From: an uncultured Coriobacteriaceae bacterium
GTDB lineage: Bacteria > Actinomycetota > Coriobacteriia > Coriobacteriales > Coriobacteriaceae
DNA length: 64,000 nucleotides
Direction: 5' to 3'
Assembly (NCBI GenBank): GCA_944319885.1
Contig: CALUFC010000001.1
Span: 1-64,000, forward strand
Positions 1-9,937 of the stretch are shown one piece after another (position 1 is the first letter of the stretch; each line of letters begins with the position of its first letter). Below the pieces are notes generated by a model, which searched no databases, was not told where the DNA came from, and was given only the letters and a program-made list of their open reading frames with translations. A program made the translations under genes and the position numbers.

Positions 1-292
1 CGGCAAGGAGATATATTGCCAGCCCCGGGCCGCCCGCGCAAGGGCGGAGGGGATGTTCACGATTCCTCCACAATTGGCAACTTTTGAGCCGCTTTCACTA
101 CTACATATAGTGTTTGAGATACGTTCATCCACTAGAACCGACCGCCCACCGACAGTGAAAGCCACAGAGGCCCATGTTCGTCTATATCGCAGACGGTTCT
201 CGCCCCGCTGGATCTTCCCTCTCTCTAGATAGACGTTCTATCTATATATAGAGAGTGGCGGCACGTCCGCATGTGCACGTGCATTCGAGCGC
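1..292. other. Non-coding left edge with small inverted repeats
   Basis: I see no credible gene here. A 6-bp GC hairpin (CCGCCC at 30-35, GGGCGG at 42-47) and a palindrome at 226-244 are the visible structures. The stretch is downstream of the minus-strand phosphohexomutase and may hold its terminator, or the control region of a gene beyond the left edge. Confidence 0.5.
226..244. repeat. Inverted repeat TAGATAGA-CGT-TCTATCTA
   Basis: Two perfect 8-bp arms separated by 3 bp, in an AT-rich patch (CTCTC before, TATATA-GAGAG after) that stands out from the GC-rich background. It could be a protein-binding operator or a weak transcript end for the phosphohexomutase gene. Nothing in the window says which. 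Confidence 0.5.
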
Positions 293-1696
293 TTAGATGC
301 CGAGCTCGCACTTCGCAATATCGCAGCCTGCCTCAAGGAGCTCGTCACGCACCTGGACGGTAGGTGCCTCGGCGTACACGCGCACCACCGGCTCAGTGCC
401 CGCAGGGCGCATCAGCAACCACGATTCGTCCTCGAACTCCAGCCTGAGTCCATCCATATGGCTCACCGCCGTGGGCGTCCTGCCTGCTACATGCTGCGGG
501 TTGAGGCCCGGCAGCAGCGTGCGAAACATCTCGATGACCTCGGCCTGCAGGCGCAGGTCGCGCCGACCATAGCTGGTTGTCCCGTAGGTGCTGGTCAGTT
601 CGTCTGAGAGCGTCCCCAGGGATTTGCCCGTCATGGCCATGAGCTCGCAGAGCAACATGGTTACCAAGATGCCGTCGCGCTCGGGGCAGAATGCCGGAAC
701 GCCGATGCCGCCTGCCTCCTCGCCGCCAATCAGCACATCGCCCTTGCGTGATTCCTCAAAGATATGCTTGAACCCCACCGGCTTCACCGTGACGCGGCAG
801 CCCAGATCGCGCGCTACGCGCCGGGTGAGCATCGACGTCGACTGGTTGAGCACGACGCGCCCCGTCATACCCCGGTGCTTCACGAGATACTCGATCAGCA
901 GGGCGATGATGCGATGGGTGCTCACCAGGCGGCCGTGCTCGTCGACGGCCCCCACCCTATCGGCATCGCCGTCGTTCACCAACCCGGCGCTCACACCCGT
1001 TTGCACCACCGCCTGCTCGCATGCATCGATCCACGGTTCCATGCAATCAGGGTGCAGCTCCTCGTATTCGTCGTCTGCCGCGCCGTGAATCTCGACGGTC
1101 TCGATGCCGAGCGAGCCCATGGCGAGCGGCACGTAGCCACGTGCCGAGCCGTACAGCGGATCGTAGAGCACGCGCAGCTTGGCCTGGGCAATAACATCGG
1201 CGTCGACCACCGATGTGCAGAGGTAATCGAAATACGGGGTGACATAGTCCGTGCGCGCGATCGCCCCGCGGCGATCGGTGGGTTCGGGCGCGATGGCATC
1301 CTCGATGGCGCGCACGGCATCGCTCGACAGCGTGCCGCCCTTGGCTGAACGAAGCTTTACGCCCAGGTAGTCGTGGGGATGGTGCGAGCCGGTCACCTGA
1401 AATCCGCCGCAGGCGCGCACGTCGTTCTCCGCCGCCCATGAGAGCGCCGGCGTTGGCACATAGCGATCGCTCACCTTGGCAACCAGGCCATGCGACGCCA
1501 GCACCCTGCCCGCGAGGCATGCGAAGTGCTCTGCGCCGGGACGCGTGTCATATCCTACATAGACGATGGCCCCCGACATCTCATGCGCCCACACACGGCC
1601 CACGGCATCGGCAACGCGTACGAGGTTCTCCTCGCTAAAGTCGCCGTCTACGCGGGCGCGCCAGCCATCGGTTCCAAATCGGATAATCGTTCCCAC
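293..1696 (-). CDS. Phosphohexomutase (phosphoglucomutase/phosphomannomutase family)
   Basis: Alpha-D-phosphohexomutase, 467 aa, that should move phosphate between C6 and C1 of a hexose or amino sugar in the cytoplasm. Visible motifs are FGTDGWR at residues 7-13, the phosphoserine loop as TGSHHP at about 102-107, the metal loop DGDADR at about 243, the sugar-specificity loop GGEEAGG at about 325 and the C-terminal phosphate-binding loop RPAGTEP. The phosphoserine loop departs from the usual TASHNP, but the reactive serine is kept. The start is GTG at 1696 with AGAGGTG upstream, directly before the conserved FGTDGW; there is no room for a longer N-terminus of this family. The exact substrate (Glc, Man or GlcN phosphate) cannot be decided. 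A second, longer phosphohexomutase lies at 29016-30710. Confidence 0.9.
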   Translation of the reverse strand: MGTIIRFGTDGWRARVDGDFSEENLVRVADAVGRVWAHEMSGAIVYVGYDTRPGAEHFACLAGRVLASHGLVAKVSDRYVPTPALSWAAENDVRACGGFQVTGSHHPHDYLGVKLRSAKGGTLSSDAVRAIEDAIAPEPTDRRGAIARTDYVTPYFDYLCTSVVDADVIAQAKLRVLYDPLYGSARGYVPLAMGSLGIETVEIHGAADDEYEELHPDCMEPWIDACEQAVVQTGVSAGLVNDGDADRVGAVDEHGRLVSTHRIIALLIEYLVKHRGMTGRVVLNQSTSMLTRRVARDLGCRVTVKPVGFKHIFEESRKGDVLIGGEEAGGIGVPAFCPERDGILVTMLLCELMAMTGKSLGTLSDELTSTYGTTSYGRRDLRLQAEVIEMFRTLLPGLNPQHVAGRTPTAVSHMDGLRLEFEDESWLLMRPAGTEPVVRVYAEAPTVQVRDELLEAGCDIAKCELGI

Positions 1697-1788
1697 TGCG
1701 AGCTACACCTCTCACGACGCCATCAAAGGTACGTGTGAGATATACCCAGAGGGGGCATGCTTCGTGCGATGAGAGCGCCGTGCGCATC

Positions 1789-2733
1789 TCATCCATAACT
1801 GGTGTAGGCAACCAGCGCATCGGCCAGCGCCGATGTGGTGCGCGCCGTGGTGCCGCAGCAGCCGCCCACGATGCGCGCCCCCGCCCGCAGCCACGCCGCG
1901 CAGGCATCCTCGAAGCGCTCGGGGCACTCGTGCCATACAAGCGAGCCGTCTTCCGCCTTGACCGGTGCGCCCGCGTTCGGCCGCACCATGACGGGCGTCC
2001 GTGCGGCACGCACCATGCGAGGCACCGCGACGGCCGCGGCCTCAAGCGAGCAGCAGTTCACCCCGACGGCCTGCGCCCCATGCTTCTCGGCGTAGAGCAA
2101 TGCGCCCTCGATGGTGAGGCCATCGCCCAGCAGGTTCGCGTCCTCATCGATGGCGAAGCTCGCCAACACGGGCATGCCGTCGGCAGCGTCGCACGCGCCC
2201 TTGATCGCGGGCTCGAAATCGCGAATCGACGTGAAGGTCTCGAGGAGGAGCGCGTCGACGCCGGCGGCCAGCAGCGCATGCGCCTGCGCCCGATAGGCAT
2301 CGCGGGCGGCGCGGAACTCGGGGGAGTCGGACAGGGTCCAATCGATTCCGCACGGGCCCATCGACCCCACAAGCACCTGCGGATGCGCCGCGCGCGCGTT
2401 ATCGACCGCGGCGCGGTTCACCTCGGCCATGGGCGGCATGATCTCATCGCGCTCGAGCGCCGGCTGGCTCGCTTGGAAGGTGTTGGTGAGCAGGATCTGG
2501 GCCCCTGCGGCCTCATACAGCCGATGGATGCGCACCACCGTCTGCGGCTCGGCGAGATTCCAAAACGCCGCGGGCACCTCGCGCGCATCGGCACTGGCCA
2601 CCAGCACGCTCCCCATGGGCCCCTGCATGAGCAGCGGCTCGCGCTCGAGGCGCGCCATGAACTCCGCCGCCCCCGTGCGGTTGTAATACGTCGTGTCGGG
2701 AAGATAGGTTGCCGCGTGCGTCGTCTTGCTCAT
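1789..2733 (-). CDS. Homocysteine S-methyltransferase family protein
   Basis: A 314-aa zinc-dependent methyltransferase of the MmuM/BhmT/MetH-N superfamily, expected to move a methyl group to homocysteine to make methionine, with S-methylmethionine or another small methyl donor. The TIM-barrel signatures are present: QGPMGS near the N-terminus, TNTFQAS at about 83, GSMGPCG, GVNCC at about 222 and the zinc-binding GGCCGTT at about 290. The three zinc-ligand cysteines are therefore intact. There is no cobalamin or folate domain, so it is not a complete MetH. It lies 8 bp after the stop of the DtxR-type regulator on the same strand and is probably co-transcribed with it, which hints at metal-linked control. 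The donor substrate is unknown. Confidence 0.85.
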   Translation of the reverse strand: MSKTTHAATYLPDTTYYNRTGAAEFMARLEREPLLMQGPMGSVLVASADAREVPAAFWNLAEPQTVVRIHRLYEAAGAQILLTNTFQASQPALERDEIMPPMAEVNRAAVDNARAAHPQVLVGSMGPCGIDWTLSDSPEFRAARDAYRAQAHALLAAGVDALLLETFTSIRDFEPAIKGACDAADGMPVLASFAIDEDANLLGDGLTIEGALLYAEKHGAQAVGVNCCSLEAAAVAVPRMVRAARTPVMVRPNAGAPVKAEDGSLVWHECPERFEDACAAWLRAGARIVGGCCGTTARTTSALADALVAYTSYG

Positions 2734-2741
2734 ATTAGCCG

Positions 2742-3167
2742 CTAGTCATCCACGACCACGATGCCCTCGCGCTCGAGGTACGCCGTCCAGCGCTGCATCG
2801 TATCCTCGGAAAGGGCGTGCTCCATCTGGCAGGCCTCGTCGTCGGCGCGCTCAAACGCAACGCCCAACTCTTGGATGAGGAACGTCCGGATGAGCCGGTG
2901 ACGGTACCAGATGGCCTCGCCGATCTCCCTGCCGCGCGCGGTAAGCATCACGCGGCCGTAATGCGACTGCTCAACCAGTCCCTGCCCCTTGAGCACGGAG
3001 ACCGCCTTGTTCACCGACGCCTTGGAAACACCGAGACGGTTGGCGATGTCGACGGAGCGCACGCCGGCCGCCTCGAGCGCCTCCCGCTCGATTCTCACCA
3101 TGCACTCGAGATAGTCCTCGTTTGCCATGGTGAGATGCAGCTCATCCGAACTCGCAGTTGTCTCCAT
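2742..3167 (-). CDS. DtxR/MntR-family metal-dependent transcriptional regulator
   Basis: A 141-aa regulator with an N-terminal winged helix (SVDIANRLGVSKASVNKAVSVLKGQGLVEQ, here split for description: recognition helix around KASVNKAV) and a metal-binding/dimerisation half containing the conserved histidines of YRHRLIRTFL and the QMEHALSEDT segment. It lacks the C-terminal SH3-like domain of IdeR and is of MntR length, so it probably senses manganese or iron. I chose ATG 3167 because AAGGGAAGGG precedes it; a longer frame to 3257 has no domain match. It is divergent from pepT, with 144 bp between starts, and followed by the homocysteine methyltransferase gene. It may regulate itself, its partner or distant metal transport genes; no transporter is adjacent. 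Confidence 0.85.
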   Translation of the reverse strand: METTASSDELHLTMANEDYLECMVRIEREALEAAGVRSVDIANRLGVSKASVNKAVSVLKGQGLVEQSHYGRVMLTARGREIGEAIWYRHRLIRTFLIQELGVAFERADDEACQMEHALSEDTMQRWTAYLEREGIVVVDD

Positions 3168-3311
3168 AGGCCCTTCCCTTCGCGCGCCTCGGGGCCCCGC
3201 CGCGATCCGATTGCGGCACGCCCACCATAGTTCGCCTTGTCTGATTCTACCCCACACCGTCGCGTGCTAGAGTGTGAGCTGTATGCACACACCCGCCACA
3301 AAGGAGAGGCC

Positions 3312-4565
3312 ATGGTAGATCTTCCGCACGCCAACGCATCCGATGTGCTGGAGCGCTTCTGGCGCTATGTCCAGGTTCCCACGCAGTCCTCGGACGAGCA
3401 CTGCGATCAGGTCCCCTCGTCTGACATCCAATTTGACCTTGCACGCCTGCTCGCCGACGAGCTGCGCGAGCTGGGCGCCCACAACGTCCACGTGACCGAG
3501 AACGCCTATGTGTGCGCGCATATCCCCGCAAGTTCAGGGGCCGAGAACCAGCCCAGGCTGGGCCTGATCGCACACATCGATACCACCGAGGTGGTCTCTG
3601 GCTTCGATGTGAAGCCGCATATCGTGCATTACGAAGGCGGCCCGTTGGTGAGCGGCGAGGCGCACGGCGCACCCGTGCAGATCGGGCCCGACAAACTCCC
3701 CGCCCTCAACGACCTGATTGGGCAGGACATCGTTTGCTCGGACGGCACCACGCTGCTCGGCGCCGACGACAAAGCGGGCGTGGCCGAGATCATGTCGCTC
3801 GTGGCGCGCCTCGCCGCGCATCCGGAGCTTCCCCATCCGCCGCTGGGCATCTGCTTCTGTCCCGATGAGGAGATCGGCCACGGTGCCGAGCTGCTCGATC
3901 TCGATGCATTCGGCTGCACCTATGCCTACACGGTCGACGGCGGGGCGCTCGGCGAGATCGAATGGGAATGCTTCAACGCGTGCGAGGCGACCGTGCGCTT
4001 CCAGGGATACTCCATCCATCCCGGCGACGCCAAGGACCGCATGGTCAACGCCGGCAACCTCTTCGCCGCGTTCCACGCGCTGCTGCCCGAGCACATGCGC
4101 CCCGAGCACACGGAAGGATATGACGGATTCATCCATCTCGAAGGCGTCTCGGCAACCTGCGAGCATGCCACCGCGCGCTACATCGTGCGCGACCATGATG
4201 CCGCGCGCTTCGATGCGAAGATCGCCCTCATCGAGCGCGCCGCGGCGTTTGTCAACGCCGAGCAGGGCACCGATTGCGTAAACGTCGAAATCAAGCAGCA
4301 GTACCGCAACATGGCCGAGATCGTGGCCGACCACCCCGAGCTCATCGATACCGCGCAGGACGCCTTCGCCGCCACGGGCGTCGAGCCCCGCGTGCTGCCC
4401 ATTCGCGGCGGCACCGACGGCGCTCAGCTTTCGTTCCGCGGACTCCCCTGCCCCAACCTCTCGACCGGCGGCTATTGCTTCCACGGCGTCAACGAGTTCA
4501 TCCCCGTGCGCTCGCTCGAGAAGATGGTCGACGTGCTGCAGGAGCTTGTTGCGCGCTTCGCATAA
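3312..4565 (+). CDS. pepT: Peptidase T (tripeptidase, M20 family)
   Basis: A 417-aa cytoplasmic zinc aminotripeptidase of the M20B family, of normal PepT length (about 410 aa). Metal-binding signatures are GLIAHIDTTE at about 99-108, LLGADDKAG at about 153 and PDEEIGHGAE at about 187; GGTDGAQLSFRGLPCPNLSTGG near the C-terminus is the family's last active-site block (given here only as the key GGTDG and LSTGG). Start ATG 3312 has AAGGAGAGG just upstream; the earlier in-frame ATG at 3237 lacks a ribosome site and overlaps the control region. It is transcribed away from the DtxR-type gene and convergent with glmS. It would finish peptide degradation after oligopeptide import. Confidence 0.93.
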   Translation: MVDLPHANASDVLERFWRYVQVPTQSSDEHCDQVPSSDIQFDLARLLADELRELGAHNVHVTENAYVCAHIPASSGAENQPRLGLIAHIDTTEVVSGFDVKPHIVHYEGGPLVSGEAHGAPVQIGPDKLPALNDLIGQDIVCSDGTTLLGADDKAGVAEIMSLVARLAAHPELPHPPLGICFCPDEEIGHGAELLDLDAFGCTYAYTVDGGALGEIEWECFNACEATVRFQGYSIHPGDAKDRMVNAGNLFAAFHALLPEHMRPEHTEGYDGFIHLEGVSATCEHATARYIVRDHDAARFDAKIALIERAAAFVNAEQGTDCVNVEIKQQYRNMAEIVADHPELIDTAQDAFAATGVEPRVLPIRGGTDGAQLSFRGLPCPNLSTGGYCFHGVNEFIPVRSLEKMVDVLQELVARFA

Positions 4566-4572
4566 CGGACCG

Positions 4573-4592
4573 CGCCCACCTTGCCGTGGGCG
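4573..4592. terminator. Hairpin between convergent pepT and glmS
   Basis: CGCCCAC (4573-4579) and GTGGGCG (4586-4592) form a 7-bp stem with a 6-nt loop 8 bp after the pepT stop. No T-run follows, so it is either a weak intrinsic terminator or an RNA end stabiliser. Confidence 0.4.
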
Positions 4593-4622
4593 GGAGCGGC
4601 CGCGCCGAACCCGCCTGCGGCG

Positions 4623-6467
<1,845 letters not shown>

Positions 6468-6547
6468 AGCCGCTCCTTGTCTGTCGTGGCACAACAAAGG
6501 CCCGCCATGGGCCGTAGCATCCATGGTACCCCCGGGCATATGCTCTC

Positions 6548-6575
6548 ATATTACCAACTGGTTACCCGTTTTGAA
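6548..6575 (-). promoter_or_regulatory. Candidate glmS promoter
   Basis: Read on the minus strand, TTCAAA (6570-6575) and TAATAT (6548-6553) are separated by 16 bp, about 80 bp upstream of the glmS start. The leader contains a small hairpin, GGCCC (6499-6503) with GGGCC (6509-6513). Confidence 0.4.
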
Positions 6576-6606
6576 TACCAGCAGACTTCCACAGGACGCC
6601 CCCTGC

Positions 6607-6636
6607 TTGTGAATTAAAACGCTTTAACCATATGCT
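6607..6636 (+). promoter_or_regulatory. Candidate promoter with LacI-type operator for the 6685 regulator
   Basis: TTGTGA (6607-6612) and TATGCT (6631-6636) are separated by 18 bp. The near-palindrome TTAAAACGCTTTAA (6614-6627), with the central CG typical of LacI/GalR operators, sits between them. This layout predicts repression of the regulator gene by its own product. Confidence 0.5.
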
Positions 6637-6684
6637 ATGCTGCAACAAGCCCATACACGGCGTGAGATCACCAAGGAGGACGGC

Positions 6685-7773
6685 ATGGCGCGGGTACGCA
6701 TCGGCGATGTGGCGCGCGAGGCGGGCGTCTCGCTCGGCACGGTTTCCAACGCGCTCAACCACCCCGAGAAGGTGCGGCCCGAGACGCGGCGCATCATCGA
6801 CGAGGCCATCGAGCGCTTGGGGTATCTCCCCAATCAAAGCGCCCGCATGCTCGCCGGCGGCCACAGCAACGTGCTGGGCCTGGTCCTGCCCCGGCTCAAC
6901 CATGGTTCGAGCCTGCAGATCGCGAACGGTGCGCTCACCGAGGCGCGGCGCCATGGCTACAACCTCATCATGGCAAACGCGAACGACGATAAAGCGCTCT
7001 CGGCACGCTCGGCGCGCTATCTCATGGGCATGCAGGTCGACGGCATCTTGGTGCAGCCGGTTCCATCGCTGGAGTGGGAACCCGCGGCCACCCATACGGT
7101 GCCCGTGGTCTACCTCGATGTGCGCAGCGGTTCGCCCGGCTCCTATGTTTCGGCCGATAACATGGGGCAGGGTGCGCTGATCGCCCGGCATCTCGTGACG
7201 CACGGCACCGAGCACATCGCGGTAATCGGACGCACGTCGTCCCAGCACATGAAGCTCCGCCTCGCCGGCATCCAAGACGTGCTCTCCGCCCACCCCGACA
7301 TCGAGCTCGAGGTGCTCGACGCCGGCGAATGGAATGTTTCGGGCGACGGCTATAGCCTGGGCGTCAGCCTCATGCAGCGCGCGCCGGGCGAACGCCCCGA
7401 CGCCATCATCGGCCTCACCGATGTCCTGGCGGCGGGTGCCATCGGGGGCGCGCTGTCCACCGGGGCGCGCGTGCCCGACGACCTGCTCGTGGCGGGCTGC
7501 GACGGCAACCCGCTCGCATGGAGCACGCCGGTCGCCCTCACCACCTGCTCCCCCGCAGGATACGAAATCGGGCGCAAGGGCATCCAGCTGCTTCTCGAAC
7601 GCATCGCGGCGTCGGACGCGCAGCCCCGTGAGACACAGGAGCGCCGCGAAGAGGTGGTGCGCCCCTTCTTGCTGCCGCGCGCCAGCACCGGCGCGGTACC
7701 GACGGAGGGCCTCACCACGGTCGAGAACCGCGCGCGCTCGATCCCCGAGTTCAACATGGGCGCGTATCTCTAG
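6685..7773 (+). CDS. LacI/GalR-family transcriptional regulator
   Basis: A 362-aa repressor with the classical N-terminal HTH and hinge (RIGDVAREAGVSLGTVSNAL at residues 5-24, then the ARMLAGG hinge region at about 52). A periplasmic-binding-protein-like effector domain follows from about residue 60 (GLVLPRLNHG, DGILVQPV, VVYLDVRSG, VIGRTSSQH, GLTDVLAAGAIGG). ATG 6685 is preceded by AAGGAGG; the in-frame ATG at 6637 has none. A palindromic operator lies in its promoter, consistent with autoregulation. The C-terminal extension after about residue 320 is longer than usual and ends FNMGAYL. The effector is unknown; no sugar gene is adjacent, and glmS is the divergent neighbour. Confidence 0.9.
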   Translation: MARVRIGDVAREAGVSLGTVSNALNHPEKVRPETRRIIDEAIERLGYLPNQSARMLAGGHSNVLGLVLPRLNHGSSLQIANGALTEARRHGYNLIMANANDDKALSARSARYLMGMQVDGILVQPVPSLEWEPAATHTVPVVYLDVRSGSPGSYVSADNMGQGALIARHLVTHGTEHIAVIGRTSSQHMKLRLAGIQDVLSAHPDIELEVLDAGEWNVSGDGYSLGVSLMQRAPGERPDAIIGLTDVLAAGAIGGALSTGARVPDDLLVAGCDGNPLAWSTPVALTTCSPAGYEIGRKGIQLLLERIAASDAQPRETQERREEVVRPFLLPRASTGAVPTEGLTTVENRARSIPEFNMGAYL

Positions 7774-7809
7774 ACCCCGCACTGCCCCGCGCGCCGCCAA
7801 GCCCCCGGT

Positions 7810-9135
7810 TTAGATATGGCCCTGCTCCTCGGCATCGAATGAGGCGCCTTCGTCGGCGCTGGTTGTATCGAAGGAAGCGCCGAACGCATCGTCCAGGTCG
7901 GTGCCGAGCGGATCGACATCGAGCTCGGTAAGCTCCTCCTCCATGCTGGGATCGAACCGCGCGGCACGCAGGCGGTCCACCTGCGTCACCGACATGACGC
8001 GCGTGTTGGTCATGATGCCGTTGAGCATGACGAAGGGATGCTTGAACGCCGAGAGCAACGCGCGGATGGCAAGCGAGATCAGCCAGATGGCGTACACGCA
8101 CACAAGCACCTGCCAGATGCTCTCGGCACCAACCGCCGCCTCATCGAGACGGTACAGGGTGCTGCCGTACGCAGCCGGGAAGAGCGTGCTCACCCACAGC
8201 GGCGCCAGCAAAAAGCCCCAGAACAGCAAGCCGTAGCGGGCGACGATGGAGCATCCCGAAGCGCGCGAGCCATCGGGGCGCACCACGCGCAGGCGCACCA
8301 CCATGTGGCCGATCGTCTGGCCGCGGGTGATGACCGGAATGAGCATGAAGGTGATGCCCGTGGCGCACATAAGGCCGCCGACGAGCCCAAACCGAGAATC
8401 CGAAAGCTCGGGCATGGCAAGGTGCAGGCCGGCAAACACGCCGGCGGTGGCAACCATATCGAGCGCGAACGCAAGCAAGCGGCGCGAGGCGGTTGTGTGC
8501 GTGGCGCCGCGCAGCGCCGCGAGCTCCTCGACGTCGTCGATATCGGGCAGGAAGCGGCAGAGCGGCACAGCGCACCAAAAGCCCAGCAGCGTGCCTGCTG
8601 TGTTGGTGATGAGATCGTCGACGTCGAGCAGGCGATAGGGATGCTCATACAGGCCGAATAGCCCGCTGAACTGCGACAGCTCGAAAAATCCCGAAAGCAA
8701 CAGCCCAAGCAGCACGGCCTGCCACCAGCGACGCTGGAAGAGATAGCGCAGGTACACGCCGAACGGCAAGGTGAGCAGCACGTTGAACAACGTGGTGTAG
8801 ACGCCGGGATTGCGCAGAAACACGATCCACGACGCCGGCGAGGTCGGGTCGATGCGGCGTGCCGCAGGGAGCAGACTGTCTAAGAAATAGAACGGCTCGA
8901 GCTGCGGGTGCTGCGCCGCCGGAATGAGGATGTCGCGATCGGCAGGCAGCGGCAGGATGACCATGAAATACGCGCAGAGCAGGTAGAAGATGAACGAGAA
9001 GACCAGAAACGTCTTCCACAGCGAGATGCTGCCGAACTTGCGGTACTGGTAGATGGCATAGGGGATGGAGAGCGCGGCGGCAATGAGGGGGAAGAGCAGC
9101 ACCGCCGTATGGACGTTGGAGAGGTACGCGCTCAT
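7810..9135 (-). CDS. VanZ-like and RDD-domain fusion membrane protein
   Basis: A 441-aa polytopic membrane protein. The first half (about residues 1-205) has the VanZ-like pattern: hydrophobic helices, NVLLTLPFGVYLRYLF, the FELSQ motif at about 152 and the DVDDLITNTAGTLLGF segment. The second half (about 215-380) resembles an RDD domain: ASRRLLAFALDMVATAG with the Arg/Asp pair, and RGQTIGHMVVRLRVVRPDG. A long acidic cytoplasmic tail ends in EEQGHI. VanZ proteins are tied to glycopeptide/lipid-tail resistance and RDD proteins to transport, but the role of this fusion is not known. ATG 9135 overlaps the stop of the HAD phosphatase gene (ATGA), so translation is probably coupled. Membrane topology is by eye. 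Confidence 0.8.
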   Translation of the reverse strand: MSAYLSNVHTAVLLFPLIAAALSIPYAIYQYRKFGSISLWKTFLVFSFIFYLLCAYFMVILPLPADRDILIPAAQHPQLEPFYFLDSLLPAARRIDPTSPASWIVFLRNPGVYTTLFNVLLTLPFGVYLRYLFQRRWWQAVLLGLLLSGFFELSQFSGLFGLYEHPYRLLDVDDLITNTAGTLLGFWCAVPLCRFLPDIDDVEELAALRGATHTTASRRLLAFALDMVATAGVFAGLHLAMPELSDSRFGLVGGLMCATGITFMLIPVITRGQTIGHMVVRLRVVRPDGSRASGCSIVARYGLLFWGFLLAPLWVSTLFPAAYGSTLYRLDEAAVGAESIWQVLVCVYAIWLISLAIRALLSAFKHPFVMLNGIMTNTRVMSVTQVDRLRAARFDPSMEEELTELDVDPLGTDLDDAFGASFDTTSADEGASFDAEEQGHI

Positions 9136-9797
9136 GCGCGGACCATGCCCCCGTCCTCGCGCAGGGCCGCCGGCAGCTCGAACAGGCTCTCCAGCACGCG
9201 GTCGCACATGGCGACGAGCTCTTCGGTGGGTGCGAGCACGTCGGGGACCATGTACACGTGCATGCCCGCGGCATGGCCCGCCTTGACGCCGTTGGCAGAA
9301 TCCTCGATGACGGCGCACGTCACGGGATCGAGCTCCAAGCGCTCGGCGGTACGCAGGTAGATGTCGGGGTACGGCTTGCCGCGCTTCATCTCGTCCCCGC
9401 AGGTGATCACCTCGAACAGATCCATGATGCCAAAGCGGTTGAGGTTATAGTCCACCGTTTCGCGCCGCGACGAGGTGGCGAGGGCGATGCGGTAGCCCTC
9501 CTCGTGAAGCGTGCGCAGCGACTCGAGCGCACCGGGCTTGGTCTCGAGATGGTCTTTGGAAAGCTCGAACTGGATATCGCGGTGGAGATCGTATACCTGC
9601 TCGGCAAGCGACCGCGATCCCAGATGCTCGACGAGCATGTCCACAACCGAAGGGCGCGCCCGTCCAATGAACTGCTTCGAGAGATCGCGCGGGACATCCG
9701 TGCCCAGCTGCTCGGCAGCTTCATCCCATGCCCTGAGACCCAGATGCTCGGTATCGACGAGCGTCCCGTCCATGTCGTAAATCACTGCCTTGATCAT
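9132..9797 (-). CDS. HAD-family hydrolase, beta-phosphoglucomutase-like
   Basis: A 221-aa haloacid-dehalogenase superfamily enzyme (subfamily IA). Motif I is DMDGTLVDTE at residues 8-17 with the nucleophile Asp8 and the acid/base Asp10; motif II is ATSSRR at about 106; motif III is KRGKPYPDIY at about 137; motif IV is VIEDSANGVKAG at about 164. This pattern is shared by beta-phosphoglucomutases and by sugar-phosphate phosphatases. The Asp10 acid/base and the cap sequence do not settle which. Start ATG 9797 has AGGAG upstream. It is the first gene of a two-gene unit with the VanZ-RDD protein, with a 4-nt overlap, and is divergent from larE. Confidence 0.85.
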   Translation of the reverse strand: MIKAVIYDMDGTLVDTEHLGLRAWDEAAEQLGTDVPRDLSKQFIGRARPSVVDMLVEHLGSRSLAEQVYDLHRDIQFELSKDHLETKPGALESLRTLHEEGYRIALATSSRRETVDYNLNRFGIMDLFEVITCGDEMKRGKPYPDIYLRTAERLELDPVTCAVIEDSANGVKAGHAAGMHVYMVPDVLAPTEELVAMCDRVLESLFELPAALREDGGMVRA

Positions 9798-9937
9798 TGC
9801 ACGCTCCTAGGCTTCGCGGCTCCTTATCGTCTTCGATATCCCGGCCCTGGCGTGCGCGCGTGTTGTGCGCCCGCTCAGAGCCTTGTAGCATTGTGCCAGA
9901 ACGCTTGCGCACGAGTTGCACAGAAGGAAATCTTTGC

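Noticed and set aside
6468-6614. glmS ribozyme upstream of glmS
   Set aside because: The leader is short and lacks the ribozyme core; only an ordinary promoter and a small hairpin are seen.
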